In this document: piece after piece, positions 21,737 to 33,100 of the stretch | How the letters are laid out: the number at the start of each line of letters is the position of its first letter | Numbering within the stretch: the stretch's first letter is position 1 | NCBI GenBank assembly: GCA_001599595.1 | Contig: BCHH01000010.1 | Span: forward strand, 1,619,035 to 1,683,034 | Direction of reading: 5' to 3' | Source of the DNA: Beverwykella pulmonaria | Taxonomy: Eukaryota > Ascomycota > Dothideomycetes > Pleosporales > Melanommataceae | DNA length: 64,000 bases | Position numbers and translations under genes: made by a program | The notes under the pieces: model-generated | Told to the model about the DNA's origin: nothing | The model's input: only the letters and a program-made list of their open reading frames with translations | Database searches by the model: none

Positions 21737-23594
21737 ATGGCTACTGCAATACATCCTGCCATGACCATGCCGACCTCGTTTACCAACCAGTGTCTGGATC
21801 CCGAGACAGATTCCTTCTTCGACTTCAGCCAGCTGCCCTCGCCCACACCTTCGAGTGCATCGCACCAGCCTTCCAATGTCGCCTCGACCATGCACAGTCC
21901 GACCAACACCGTCCTCGACGAGGATTTCCAAACGCCTGCGAAACCGAGCCACGAGTACGAGCGCTTCAAGCAGCAGACTGGCCTTCCGTCTGGCTCCATT
22001 GCCGGCCTGAGCCAGCCGTTCAGCAGCGGCTATACTATGTTCTCCTCCACCGGTCTGGATGAGATGAGCCTCATGGGCGACTCGGCCATGTTGGACGCTG
22101 GGTGGAACAGTGGGCTGGGAATGGGATCGGATGTGAACATGAATCTTGACATGTCGCTCTCGCAGCCCGCCTATTTCTACCCTTCCAACGACGCGTCGCA
22201 GTCAGACGACTTCGTGGACCCAAGCGCCATTACGCAAGAGGAGGTACCTAACGTCAAGGTCTGGCCTGGCATGCATCAGCAGCAGGCACAACAGGCCGCG
22301 TTGGCCAAGGCTCAAGCACAAGCCCAGCAGCAAAGACAACAGCAGTTGAGCCAACAGCAGCAGAAGCAGAACCCCCAACAGCACCACAGTCGCCTCCACC
22401 CCAACAGGCGGAGCGGCTCTAGCCAGATCACCGACGCGCGTACCGAGGAGACCATCGCTCGCGTCGTCAACCAAATCCGCCAAAGCAGCCAGAACAGCTC
22501 TCTCAGTTCGCAAGATCAGCATAACCTCCTGCCCCATATCATCCGCATGAAGAAGGATGAGGAGGACATGGATGAGGACGAGAGGCTGCTCGCTTCTGAG
22601 GAAGGAAAGAAGCTTAGCTCCAAGGAGCGACGCCAGCTTCGCAACAAAGTCTCCGCTCGTGCGTTCCGTTCACGAAGAAAGGGTGAGTATCCATAACTAA
22701 GCTGTTTACGAATTTCGCTAACGATAAGCAGAGTACATCGGCCAGCTTGAAGGCGAGATTGCTATGAAGACCAACGAGGCCAACGAGCTTCGCACCCAGA
22801 ACCGTGCTCTCATGGAGGAGAATGCCCGCTCAAGGGCCTTCATCGAGCGTCTGCTCCGTCACCAAGCCTTCACTCCTTTCCTCGAGGAGCTGTCGCGCGA
22901 TGAGAGCCTTGATGCTAAGCCAACCATGACATCGCTTTCATCGACCCCAACTCCGGCCCCCGCTCCGGCCCGCAAGGATGTCAACCCCTACCAGAACCAG
23001 CAGTTCGGCGGCATGTCGCACCACGAGCAAACCCACATTGGCATGACTCTGATCCCCGAGACCCCGCTGGATCTATCCATGCTCAACCTGGGCACTCAAA
23101 ACCAGAACTGGGGCATGAACAACATGAACTCGTTCAACTACCAGCAACCTCAGGTCTTTGCTGTCCTCGAGCTCCCCGAGGGTCCGTCGGCGCCGCTTGA
23201 TACCCAGGCATTGTCTGGCAAGGGCTACGAGTCTTTCTTCTCCCAGGAGGAGTCGACGATCGAGGAGGTCAAGCCTGACTACCCCATCGTCCAGCGCCCT
23301 ATCGAGTCTGCGAAGGCCGCTCCGGTTGAAGTTGAAGAGGATGACGATGACCCGGAGTTTGATCTCTACCGCACTTCGCCCGCTGCTACTGTCTCTGTCG
23401 TGTCTGCTCCCGCTGAAGACCACGAGTCGCTCTTCGGTGATATCAGCCCTGAGAAAGCCTTTGCCCACTTCGAACTCTTCATTTCTAACAAAGCGGAGGA
23501 CCAGCAACTGATGGAGCGTTTCGAGAGGATGTGTGCTATGATGGAGCCAGCCTTCCAGAGAATCGAGGCGTTGACATCGCACCTCGACTTGTAA
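21737..23594 (+). CDS. bZIP transcription factor
   Basis: Nuclear DNA-binding factor of 602 aa from exons 21737-22682 and 22732-23594; the 49-nt intron (GTGAGT...CTAAC...GCAG) interrupts the end of the basic region. The basic region SSKERRQLRNKVSARAFRSR (about residues 294-313) contains the N-x-x-x-A-R-x-F-R DNA-contact signature. It is followed by a leucine zipper (EYIGQLEGEIAMKTNEANEL). Upstream is a Ser/Pro/Met-rich activation-type region and a Gln-rich tract (about 180-215). The C-terminus is acidic and ends in a conserved-looking helix. ATG 21737 (CCGATGGCT) was chosen because the text from there on (MATAIHPAMTMPT) fits the family and the upstream 81 in-frame codons look like leader. I do not assign an orthologue name. 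Confidence 0.88.
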
Positions 23595-24706
23595 GCGGTC
23601 GATGCCGCCTTGTCATTCGCTCTTCGCCGCCTGAACTAAAAGGCTCATCGCCTCGGGCTCCCGGTCGATCACTGACTCGGGATCTCCCTCTCTGCCTTGG
23701 CAGACTTTCCTATCTTTAGACACATGGCACTCACTGCTCAGGCTGACATTGCCGCTCCCCGTCTCTTCGACGGATTCTTTTCAGATTGTGTATGACTTGA
23801 TGATTTCTTTTGTTACCCGGCTGGCCACAAAGGCTTCAGCGTATTGGAGGAGGCGTTGGATATCTTTTGGGATGGCTATCTATTCTTTTGTATATTGGCT
23901 CCCGGGTTATATATCACCTTGGCTGGAGTAAGTCTTATTAGGCGACTATGTAGCTCAAAGATGAAACATATTATCGAATTCGCTTGACATTACATTGCCT
24001 TGTTGCATGCAAGAAAGGTTGCCCATTTATTGTTCGACCTGTAGTGTGTCAGACTAGATCGTGAACTAACAGCAGGCTACGATGATTCCAAGCAATAGTG
24101 CCAAGATCTGGGATAAACTATTTTCCTAGCGTTCAAAAGTCCCGAACTGCATGCGCAGTTGACTCACCACACGCGCGTTGAGTATTCATGGCTTTTCTTC
24201 TCTTCAATTTATAAATTTTTTCCCCCCTCAATCAGTCGAATTGGCGAATTTCCTGACCGCCGCCAGGCGCTTGACTACTGTTACGATCTGCAGGTTTTAC
24301 TGGCGACTTCGCTCTTGCCGCACTTTTACTACGACCACTTCCCGCCTCGACCCTTGGGAGGAGACGCTCAAGGCCTTGCAAAAGCTTTCAGTGGACCATT
24401 CGAAAGTTACAACCGCCCGAACTGGTAAGCCTTCAGCATGCTCTCTCCATTCGTGACAGCTCACCACAACTTTACGTCCAAGGTCCCCTCCAAGTGCGCA
24501 AACGAACCATCACACTCATTACTCCAAAGAAGAACGAAGAGAACTCTGAAAACACGCTATCTCTATCTTCTCCACCGAACTGCAACAATACCCAATGCCA
24601 GAAATCTCGCCGCATATCGCTGTTGCTCGAACCTCTCCACAGCATTAGAGGCGAGCCCGATCCGGCTCTTGACGTGACTAAAAAGCACGTTCTCGACTCC
24701 GGAAAG
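23595..24706. other. Intergenic region between bZIP and tRNase Z
   Basis: About 1.1 kb holds the bZIP 3' UTR and the tRNase Z promoter and leader. The tRNase Z reading frame is open for 71 codons upstream of its first ATG (from 24494), so an upstream spliced exon is conceivable but no donor could be paired with it. No other gene is seen. Confidence 0.5.
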
Positions 24707-27685
24707 ATGGCCACTCAACTTCATATCATTTCCACTCCAACGGCGGACACGCCAGGCACAACGCTCATTCTGCAGTCGATAAGTCGGAACTATATTTTCG
24801 GCAATCATGCAGAAGGCACACAGCGGGCAACCACTCAAATGGGGCAGCGTCTGACCAAGGTCCAAGATTTCTTCATGACTGGAAGGACGGAATGGAGCAA
24901 TGTTGGTGGGCTTGTTGGGATGGTGCTGACACTGGCGGATTCCGCCACCACGAGATATGAAAATGCTATGCTAGTCTACGAAAAAGGAAAGACTGGTAGG
25001 AAGGCGGGGGCTGAGCCCGCACGCCCAAAACTGAATCTCTATGGTCCTCCGAACCTAAAACATCTGCTGGGCACGTGTCGACGGTTTATCTTCAGGAAAG
25101 GCGTACCGCTGAGTGCGACCGAGTATAAGGATGGGGAGCTCAAGAGGTCTGAGGAGGGCCATATATTGCCAAGCTGGCAGGACAACTCTATCAAGGTCTG
25201 GGCTTTGCCAATAGCACCGGCAAATAGGATGTCAAATGACGAGGCCGAGCATAGCCTAAATTTGGAAAGAGAAGTGTATGACACACACCTGAACAACTTC
25301 GAGGAACACAAAGCCCAAAAATCGGAGAGTCCGGATGATAGAGAGCTCAGATATGACCTCATAAGAACGGCTCTTGTAAAGCAAATGTTTGATTCAAAGT
25401 GGACCATGGACACTCTGGTCGAGCGTCATATTTCCGATGTGGAGCTGCCAGCACCGGCATTGTTTGTGCGAAATCCAAGCACAAATCAGCTGGAAACCTA
25501 TACCGGTCCACTTCCTGGCGGTAGAGAGCCTCTTCCAGACATAAAGGTGCTGACCCGGACCCCCTGGCCAGGCGCTCTTGTTACAGCCCTGCCACCCACT
25601 CAGCCTGCTCCAGAGTCTATATCCTACATAGTGCGCACTCACGATGCGCGAGGCAAGTTCGACGTAGCTCGTGCAAAGGAACTTGGGGTTAGACCAGGTC
25701 CAGATTTTAGTAAGCTCACAGCAGGTACGTCTGTTGAGAGTATACGCGGGGAGACAATCACACCGGAGATGGTATTGGGGCCGGACCGACCTGGCCAAGG
25801 TGTGGCTATCCTTGATGTTCCCTCGCTGGACTATCTTGAATCTCTGATTCTTCGAGAGGAGTTGCGGTCAGAGTACGTCATGAAGGGCATACAAGCCTGT
25901 ATCTGGCTTCTCGGCCCTGGCGTCTCTGGACATCCTACGCTCCAAAAATTCATGGACAGTCTCGGTCAGGTTAAGCATGTCGTCTCTTCAGTTGATGATT
26001 GTCCAAATCGGCTATCAATGGATTCCGTAGCGGCTCAAACGATTCGCCTCGGACAGATTGATCCTGATAGGTATCATTTGCCCTTTCACGATGATACTAC
26101 GCTTCCGCAGGTCGGTCTTCTAGGCCGTATTTCGAGTAATAAGTCACCGTTGAGAAACGTTGTGACTGCCGACAGAGGCATGACATTCAGCCTCATGCCA
26201 AATTTTGGAATTTTGGAGGACCGGGTTACGCCCCGGTTGAGCCTCTCTGAAGTTCAGCTAAAAACACCTCCAGATGTTATTGAGCTTGGTCGGGTCGCAC
26301 GAGAGAGCATCGAAAAAGATAAAGAAGCCCTGCAGGCTTGGAGGCAACTAATAGCACGGCCTGATACCGAGGTAATCACCCTAGGGACAGGTTCAGCTTC
26401 TCCGTCAAAATACCGGAATGTGTCAGCTACTCTTGTTAGAGTTCCTGGTATTGGAAACTACTTGTTCGACTGTGGTGAGAATACGCTTGGACAGTTGCAG
26501 CGAGTATTCAATCCTGGCGAACTCATCGATGTTCTCCAGAATCTACGAGTAATTTGGATCAGTCATCTTCATGCCGACCACCATCTAGGAACAACGGCTG
26601 TGATCAAAGCCTGGTATACCGTCAAGCACAATTGCATTCCTGCCAACACTCCTACCTCAATTCCGTCCATGTCTACTGGTGCTCCCATATATGGGCTGTC
26701 AGTAATCTCACACGAAGCCATGCTCAAGTGGCTACGGGAGTATTCTGCAATCGAGGATTTCGGTTACACCCGCATCGTTCCTCTAGCAGTGGCACCCGTC
26801 AGTGGCGGACTAGAAACCGGAACAGCTCTCACCCTCAGCCCAGCTCCAGGCCCTAAGGTAGCCGAAAGCGAGTATACGCTTAAGCAGGAAGATTATCAGG
26901 CCGTTCTCGGCCTGTCTGACATCCAAGCGTGCAAAGTCTCTCATTGCCATGGCGCAATGGCCGTCTCTATGACCTTCCCCGAATCTTCATCCGAAGCCAG
27001 CACCAACGGAACAAGCGGTCCGCTCAAAGTCTCATACTCAGGTGACTGCCGCCCAAGTATGAACTTCACGCGCATAGGCCGTAATAGCACCCTTCTCATA
27101 CATGAAGCGACTTTCGACGACGAGCTCGCAGGCGACGCTCGCGCAAAGAAGCACTCTACAACTTCGGAAGCTTTAGACATCGGCGCTCGCATGGATGCTA
27201 AAGCCGTCGTACTTACGCACTTCAGCCAGCGCTACCAGAAACTCCCTGTTCTGCAATCCGCCGACGCGGACGAAGACGTGCTACCCAATGTGACCGCCAC
27301 TGAGGATCCACCCGAAGAAGAAGCAGAGGACGTCAATGACCCGACCGCAGACAACATGGATATCAGGCCCGCGAACGCCAGTGGCACTGCGCTCTCTCTC
27401 CCATCCCACAAATTTTCGGTACATCACCACCACCCTGGAGATATTGAACGCGTGGTGAAAGTGCGCTCTAAGAATCTAAAGGTCGCAGTTGCGTTTGATT
27501 ATATGAGGGTTAAGTTGGGAGATATAGCGCAGCTAGAGAAGTTTAATCCAGCGTTGAGTAAGTTGTTGGTTGCGGAAGAGGTAGAGGACGAGGACGAGGG
27601 GGATGAGGGCACTGGAACGGGGAAAAGGGTGAGTGGGGACGATGGGGAGGGAAAGAAGAAGAAGAAGAGTAAGAGGAATAACTGA
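24707..27685 (+). CDS. trz1: Long-form tRNase Z (ELAC2/Trz1 type)
   Basis: Endonuclease that removes 3' trailers from precursor tRNAs. It is an intronless frame of 992 aa from ATG 24707, the first ATG in frame. The N-terminal half is the degenerate, inactive metallo-beta-lactamase domain of the long form (opening MATQLHIISTPTADTPGTTL, with LGPG and exosite-type sequence between). The C-terminal half is the active domain: TLGTGSASPSKYRNVS, the zinc motif HLHADHH at about residues 620-626, SYSGDCRPS, HEATFDDE and VLTHFSQRY. The tail is acidic then Lys-rich (KKKKKSKRNN), compatible with nuclear import. Mitochondrial targeting is not visible from this start. Identification is firm. Confidence 0.93.
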   Translation: MATQLHIISTPTADTPGTTLILQSISRNYIFGNHAEGTQRATTQMGQRLTKVQDFFMTGRTEWSNVGGLVGMVLTLADSATTRYENAMLVYEKGKTGRKAGAEPARPKLNLYGPPNLKHLLGTCRRFIFRKGVPLSATEYKDGELKRSEEGHILPSWQDNSIKVWALPIAPANRMSNDEAEHSLNLEREVYDTHLNNFEEHKAQKSESPDDRELRYDLIRTALVKQMFDSKWTMDTLVERHISDVELPAPALFVRNPSTNQLETYTGPLPGGREPLPDIKVLTRTPWPGALVTALPPTQPAPESISYIVRTHDARGKFDVARAKELGVRPGPDFSKLTAGTSVESIRGETITPEMVLGPDRPGQGVAILDVPSLDYLESLILREELRSEYVMKGIQACIWLLGPGVSGHPTLQKFMDSLGQVKHVVSSVDDCPNRLSMDSVAAQTIRLGQIDPDRYHLPFHDDTTLPQVGLLGRISSNKSPLRNVVTADRGMTFSLMPNFGILEDRVTPRLSLSEVQLKTPPDVIELGRVARESIEKDKEALQAWRQLIARPDTEVITLGTGSASPSKYRNVSATLVRVPGIGNYLFDCGENTLGQLQRVFNPGELIDVLQNLRVIWISHLHADHHLGTTAVIKAWYTVKHNCIPANTPTSIPSMSTGAPIYGLSVISHEAMLKWLREYSAIEDFGYTRIVPLAVAPVSGGLETGTALTLSPAPGPKVAESEYTLKQEDYQAVLGLSDIQACKVSHCHGAMAVSMTFPESSSEASTNGTSGPLKVSYSGDCRPSMNFTRIGRNSTLLIHEATFDDELAGDARAKKHSTTSEALDIGARMDAKAVVLTHFSQRYQKLPVLQSADADEDVLPNVTATEDPPEEEAEDVNDPTADNMDIRPANASGTALSLPSHKFSVHHHHPGDIERVVKVRSKNLKVAVAFDYMRVKLGDIAQLEKFNPALSKLLVAEEVEDEDEGDEGTGTGKRVSGDDGEGKKKKKSKRNN

Positions 27686-27995
27686 GAATGGTGGGGAGTT
27701 GAGGACGGCACGTATGATGTATGATATTACGACTGACTGCATATCTGAGATGAGCGAATTAAGTTAATCTAACTGGTAGATACCCAGAACAATCAACAAC
27801 TTTATTCTTGTGTAACGGTTTAGGCTTGTCATGATGTAGGCGCAGTTCTTTGAAATAAAACATTCGTTCCTTTAAATAAATGTACATCAAATGGAACAGT
27901 CATGCTTTCATAATCGCTCTTTTCTTTGGTCAGTTCCATCCTTAAATCAAACCAGCCATCCTCTCTTCACAATCCCTTCCAACGGTGTATCCGAC
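27686..27995. other. Convergent 3' intergenic region
   Basis: About 310 nt lie between the convergent tRNase Z and secreted-protein genes. They are AT-rich with AATAAA-like words (AAATAAATG near 27874) and hold no other recognisable feature. Confidence 0.5.
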
Positions 27996-28823
27996 CTAGC
28001 ACCCCGTGCCATCAGAACTACAAAATGAGTACACCCCATCCGCTTCTCCCGAACTCAACTTCTTAGGCGAGACCCCACAAGCATTCGGATCCTCCTGAAA
28101 GATAGGCACATCGCAATATACCTGCGTCCCATCACCATTCTGACTGAATGTAAAAACCTGGAAATCGCCGCAGCTCTGTTGCAAGTAGGGCTTAAACATG
28201 ATATACCCGGTATCACCTATATACTCTCATATTAGCATTTGGGGGTGTGTGTGGGAGAAGGTGTGCCAGGGGAGAACGGACCTGCAGACGGGTTGAACGT
28301 GTAGGTGTTGCCGGTTTCAACGGATTTTGTCCATGAGAAGCTGGCGCCGGCAGTCAAGGTGGCGAGGCCTTCAGTCGTGGGACCACTGGTACCGCCGACG
28401 TTTACGGTGAAGGACTCGGAAATAGTCACACTGATAGCGTGTGCGATGCTGCAACTGCCACCGGAACTTACGCTGCAGTTGATGTCATCGGAGACTGTGG
28501 TATATTGTCAACATGTGTTCAGCGAGTGCAGGTCGTTCATTCGTACCCTTGACGCCGCCCCCAGTGATCTGGGTACTGCTGTGCTCGCAGTACTGCATGC
28601 AGTTGAAGATATCCTCAGGCACGGTCTGATCGGAGCATTTGTCCCGTTTCGACAGCTTATGTGCGGCCGCGGACCTGATCTCTATCTCAGCGAGTTGGTC
28701 GGGGGTGGCGTAGACGAGTTCGCCGTTCTCGTTGGGGATCAGGATGTTGCTGTTTGCGAGGGGGGAGGCAGAGAGAAGAGGGAGGATTGAGAGGATGGTG
28801 AGGGCGGAAAGGGTAGAAAACAT
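27996..28823 (-). CDS. Secreted Cys-rich protein (10 Cys in mature part)
   Basis: Three exons, 28823-28547, 28494-28282 and 28216-27996, give 236 aa. The N-terminus MFSTLSALTILSILPLLSAS is a classic signal peptide, and a dibasic KR at 59-60 (HKLSKR) suggests Kex2 processing of a short propeptide. The mature part has ten cysteines, an even number spread along the chain, and a Thr/Ser/Gly-rich beta-type middle (GGTSGPTTEGLATLTAGASF). It ends in Cys. No known catalytic domain is visible. Size, processing site and Cys content resemble small secreted proteins of plant-associated or saprotrophic ascomycetes; an effector or cell-wall role is inference. The introns rest on phase agreement and a coherent Cys pattern. 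Confidence 0.72.
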
Positions 28824-29779
28824 GATTGATTGCTTGGGAAGGATCGATAGTATGGTGGCTTCGTTGTTTGATTGTTTGATTGTTTGATTGTTTAGAGTGA
28901 TGGAATGTGGATGAGGGGATGGTGAGTGATGAGACTGGCAGAACAACCACGATACTTATACATCCAAGTCCTTACCAAACTCCGTCCCCCCCTCTCTCCA
29001 GTGCCGTCTTCATCACTCCACCCAACAATGACGACGAGAGAACGCCTTGAACACGCGATTCTCAAGGCCACTTCCTCTACCTAACACCATCCGGACAATG
29101 CTGTTCACGTATTCCAAGCATATGTCGATCTAGAAACATTGTTAAATCCTCCTCACCAAACATCCGATCGATGGGTTTCAGCGCGGACCCAATCACCGGC
29201 TCAACGGTCAAAGCATGGGAAAATAAGAGTAGGTGTTTGGCTCCTTTCGCAGGATTGAACAAATATTTTAAGGAATCCTTCAGAGGCGCAATCAACGTTT
29301 CAGAAAAAGATCAGAATACCATCAACTTCAAACACGAGCAGAACTGTCCAAGAATAGTTGAGACCTACCAGCTCTAATGAATTCCGAGATTCAGCCAATC
29401 ATGTTTTGAAGGTGGCCGGAAATTGAGGCTCAGATCCCTGGAGATCCTCCTGCCTGAACTCTGGCCCCGGTGGCTAAGCACTGTGAAGCCTCGCTAAGCG
29501 TTGCGAGGATGCTGTGCTTTACAGTACATCCTTGCTATGGACATGAGTGTTTAGCTGCTATGTATGTTTTTGGAGTATGGGTTCCGTTCAAGCAGCCCCT
29601 CACAGCGTCATTCCGTCCCATTTAGGCGATCTGTCGTGGAAGGCGATTCTAAGTTTGGCAATCCTAGAGATTGGCAGAGGAGTAACAGAGTAGCAACATC
29701 ATTTACGCCTACACAGGCATTACGTACAGCATCAAGTCTAGTAAATGGTGATGTTTGGAAAAGGTACTGCGCCTAGAAA
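28824..29779. other. Intergenic region
   Basis: The start of the region carries a TTGATTGTTTGATTG short tandem (about 28864-28890) in the 5' leader of the secreted-protein gene. Otherwise no gene is seen. Confidence 0.4.
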
Positions 29780-30177
29780 CTAATTAATTATCCACACTCC
29801 CTGCTCAAAAACCTCAACCAACCCAGCACTCACACACTCCTCCAGTGTCCACTCAAATCTCAGTCCCCAGAACTGCCTCCACTTCTTCGTACGTCCTGGC
29901 AGTAGCCCCGTGAATCCGCTTCTCGCCCTCCTCTTCTCTGTCTGCGCGTCTTTCCCCACAACATCACCGTCCCATCGCTCACGCAGTACGTCCATGGGTG
30001 CTTCTTTGTACTTTAACTTGTTGAAGAGGCTGAGTAGATGTGTGCGCGACTCAACAAGAAGTTTAATGTGAGAGCCCGTGTTTGGGAGCGAGAGTTGAGG
30101 GCGTGAGATGTTTGTCAGGAAGCTAGAAGCTATAAGGGCTGATATCTTAGTGGGCGTAAAGAGCGATCCTACGCGAT
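29780..30177 (-). CDS. Hypothetical protein, likely 3' exon only
   Basis: An open minus-strand frame of about 130 codons ends at TAG 29780. There is no in-frame ATG near its 5' end. A branch-like TTCTAAC and a GCGTAG acceptor around 30178-30195 suggest it is a terminal exon. The text is protein-like (LSLFNKLKYKEAPMDVLRER, TKKWRQFWGLRFEWTLEE). No upstream exon could be found before the DGAT2 relic, so the gene may be truncated. Family unknown. Confidence 0.3.
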
Positions 30178-30448
30178 TCGAGGCGTTAGAATGTGGAATA
30201 TGCAAATATTAGAATAATTCCTCTCTTTTTCCTTGCCATCTAGGCATGCCTGCTGGGAAACCAGTATTCGCGACATGTGGAATGCTTTGTGATGATGGCT
30301 GGCACGACGTCATTTCTGCTAAGGAGTTTGCGCGTTGGGAAGCTCAACCACACCTCAACAACCCATCTCGCCATGAGCCTTTACGCATAGTCCTCTCCCC
30401 CTCCCGTTTAAAACTCACGTCGCGCACGTCCTCAGTCCATCGCTAGCC

Positions 30449-31259
30449 ATGTCGGAGGCCGAACCGGCGCCCGTCAAGCCCTCTCTCCCGAATGGGCGCA
30501 AAGCACAACACCTGCCCACAGGAGCTCAAGCCAACTCGCAAGTATATCTTTGGCTATCATCTGCATGGTACCATCTCCTACAGAGCCTTTACCGCATTCA
30601 CTACTAAGGCCCTGGGCTTCTCCTAGCTGTTCCTAGGCATCACAAATACATTATTGACGCTGGACGCCAACTTCTGCCTGCCATTGTACCGCGAGTATGC
30701 ACTGCGCATGGGTCTGGCCTCTGTGTCCCGCAAATCTTGTATAAACATCCTCTCCAAAGGCAGACGCAATAGCGAAGGCATGGGGCGCGCAATCACTATT
30801 GTAGTTGGCGGCGCACGTGAGTCACTTAATGCCCAGCCGGGCACGCTGCGTCTCGTCCTTGGCCGCCGCAAGGGGTTCGTCAAGATGGAAATTCGCACTG
30901 GCACTGACTTTGTTCCTCTCCTGTGCTTTGGCAAAAACAAAATCTACAAGCAACTCAACGCCCATTCCCATCCCTACATACACAAGTTCTAACTGCTTGT
31001 TAAGAAGTTTATGGGATTCACAGTCCTGCTGTTTCATGCAAGAGGCATCTTTAATTACAACTTTAGAATAATGCCGTACCAGAAACCCCTGCAAATAGTG
31101 GTTGGGCGTCCTATTTAGACCATGCAGAATCAGGATCCACCAAAGGATTACGTGGATGAGGTCCATGCCTAGTATGTCAAGGAGCTCATGCACCCGTGGA
31201 ACGATCACAAAGATACTTTTACCCCAGAGAGAATAGGTGAACTGGAGATTATTGAGTAA
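30449..31259 (+). pseudogene. Diacylglycerol acyltransferase (DGAT2-type) pseudogene
   Basis: DGAT2 enzymes acylate diacylglycerol to triacylglycerol at the ER. The relic starts at ATG 30449 and, after a frame change near 30535-30545, runs in one frame to TAA 31257-31259. Premature stops lie at 30624, 30990, 31116 and 31170. Family marks survive: FGYHLHG (the invariant HPHG with Pro changed to Leu), NFCLPLYREY, GGARESL, RRKGFVKMEI, FVPLLCFG and YVDEVHA. The stop at 30624 and several Pro-to-Leu changes (HPHG, FPG, TVPLF) are C-to-T changes, a RIP-like signature. The N-terminal membrane segment of active DGAT2 is missing or unrecognisable. Certainly non-functional. Confidence 0.85.
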
Positions 31260-32067
31260 TTTGTTGATTTGTAAATGGTTATCAAGTCGAATTCCTGCTC
31301 GGCCGCAGAGATGAGGAACATCCACACTCCCACATGCATGTCATACTCCTCGCGTGACCTATATACATACTATTGCTGGCATGTCCCACAAAGCTTTGAG
31401 TTCTTTGGGAGACATTATGGCCAACGTTGAGGGATCTAATACCATTGTCTTTTGGTGTGTGGTGACTGAGCCTAGGAAGTAAACACTTGGGAACAAGATG
31501 TAAAAAAAGAGCTGCCAAATTAACAGTTTGGAGAGTGGCTCTTTAGATGAGTTAGTTGGCGTTGCACGCTCCAGTTATATTGACCTTGCAATTGTAATCA
31601 TGCCTAGGGAGGACCCGCTGCGGAAGGTCTGAGAGCGGGCCGTTACACAGCGATTTATTTTCTCTGTTCTCTCCTGCGATGCTATGTGGGTGTTGAAGTC
31701 TGGCGGGGTTGAACTGTGCTGCAATGTGCAGATAGAGTCTAGACGCACGCTTAGGTTCCATCCACGTCAGGTTGAATGCGGGCCTAACACACCCGTGGTG
31801 AAAGGGGCAGCTTTGTTCTGTAAGCCAAAAGTTTAATCTTCTTCAACCCTTCTTGCAGGTCTGTTCTCTCGCAATGTTAATTTAGATTTTAATAAGCTTT
31901 TGCCCACAGCTCTAAAGTTAAGGAACGTGTTAGAATTAGCTATGCTTGTTTCAATTTCTCAATTCGTCAATAATTACTAAGCAGTATATTAATTTTGAGA
32001 TTTAGATGCTTCGCGCTGCATTAGAGCTTGCCAGGGGTAGCTGCAGTTAGCCTGCTATAGATTTAAT
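31260..32067. other. AT-rich gene-poor stretch
   Basis: Composition becomes distinctly AT-rich, especially at 31850-32060. No coding signal is seen. It probably belongs to the same decayed block as the DGAT2 relic. Confidence 0.4.
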
Positions 32068-32644
32068 GTGACTTTAGTGTTCATTCTGGGAGGCTTGTAC
32101 GCATCACGTTTCAGCTTATTTAGCGAAGCAACACTGATAAAGACTGTAGTTCCAGTATCTTACGCATTACTACCATCTTACAACTCGACTCAAGCGACAT
32201 CGCTTGTAAGTTCTTCTGAATCTCATGCTTATAATTCCGAGCTGACTAGTACCTTAACTAGACACTCTTGTGAACGTCGCAATTTGGACAGCTGTCGAGA
32301 CGCCTCTTACGTATATTTGCGCCAACCTGCTGCTCCTACCTCCCATCGTCAAGACGTGGACCAAGAAGACCAAGAAGACGAACAGTCGTATGGTGACCAA
32401 GGAAAACAGCAATAAGGATACCGAAAGCCACGGTTCTTTCCCGCTCAACTCAGTGTCGCTTAACACGCCCACATGGCCTGATGTGGTATTTTTTATATTC
32501 AGTTGTAGATGTAACGCCATGATCTTCATAGTTTTTCGAGTTTTTCCAATATGGTCACCACAACTAGCTTTGAAGGTTTTTGACGTGTGTACGAACCCTA
32601 AAACAATATCAATGGCTCTCAATATCGGCTTTACTATTACTTAG
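32068..32644 (+). pseudogene. Fragment of Pth11-like rhodopsin-domain protein
   Basis: The plus-strand frame at 32270-32644 (opening on GTG, not ATG) encodes VAIWTAVETPLTYICANLLL followed by LPPIVKTW, matching the (W)x-x-x-E-x-x-x-x-I-C-A-x-L-P helix near the end of the fungal rhodopsin domain. A preceding frame at 32068 begins VFILGGLYASRFSLFSEA, possibly the previous helix, in a different phase. No complete seven-helix protein can be assembled, so I call it a relic. Two intact relatives lie at 35.7-37.1 kb and 58.4-59.9 kb. Confidence 0.35.
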
Positions 32645-33100
32645 TATTGACTGTTTCTACTTCTGCGTACGTTACAACACTGCAGCCAACTCACTATCCT
32701 GTTTACGATTACCTCTCGTTTAAGTCTCTATAAGTTCTTTGTATGCACGCATATATCCGATAGTTTATGATATGAATATATTCTTCCACCTACATACAAA
32801 AGCACGTGTTTTAGAAGGTGCAACGTATAATAGGAGAGTTCTATGCTCTTTAGCCTGACGAAGCAGAGGCAGCACGAATCGAAAACTCTCATAATAAGGC
32901 ATGAATAAAATTTCATTCGCAAATCACGACAGCAATTGGAAAACTAGACACATAAACAATATCACTTGTGTTTTGACGTGTAATGCTTTGAAAGGTAACT
33001 ATATCCAGATAAACAGGCCGAAGAATTACTTTATAGAGTTCTAGGCGAGTTTCTCCGGCAAATTCAGCGACTCAATCTACATTAAGACATTGCTGTTGTC
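32645..33100. other. AT-rich intergenic
   Basis: AT-rich sequence without a recognisable gene. It includes the 3' flank of the alpha/beta hydrolase. Confidence 0.4.

Noticed and set aside
24494..24706. 71-codon in-frame extension of tRNase Z as a mitochondrial presequence
   Set aside because: The open frame begins with GTG and contains no ATG before 24707, so there is no usable start without an unseen upstream exon.
32254..32622. Minus-strand 122-codon hydrophobic frame
   Set aside because: It is antisense to the rhodopsin-domain fragment; its hydrophobicity mirrors the plus-strand relic.
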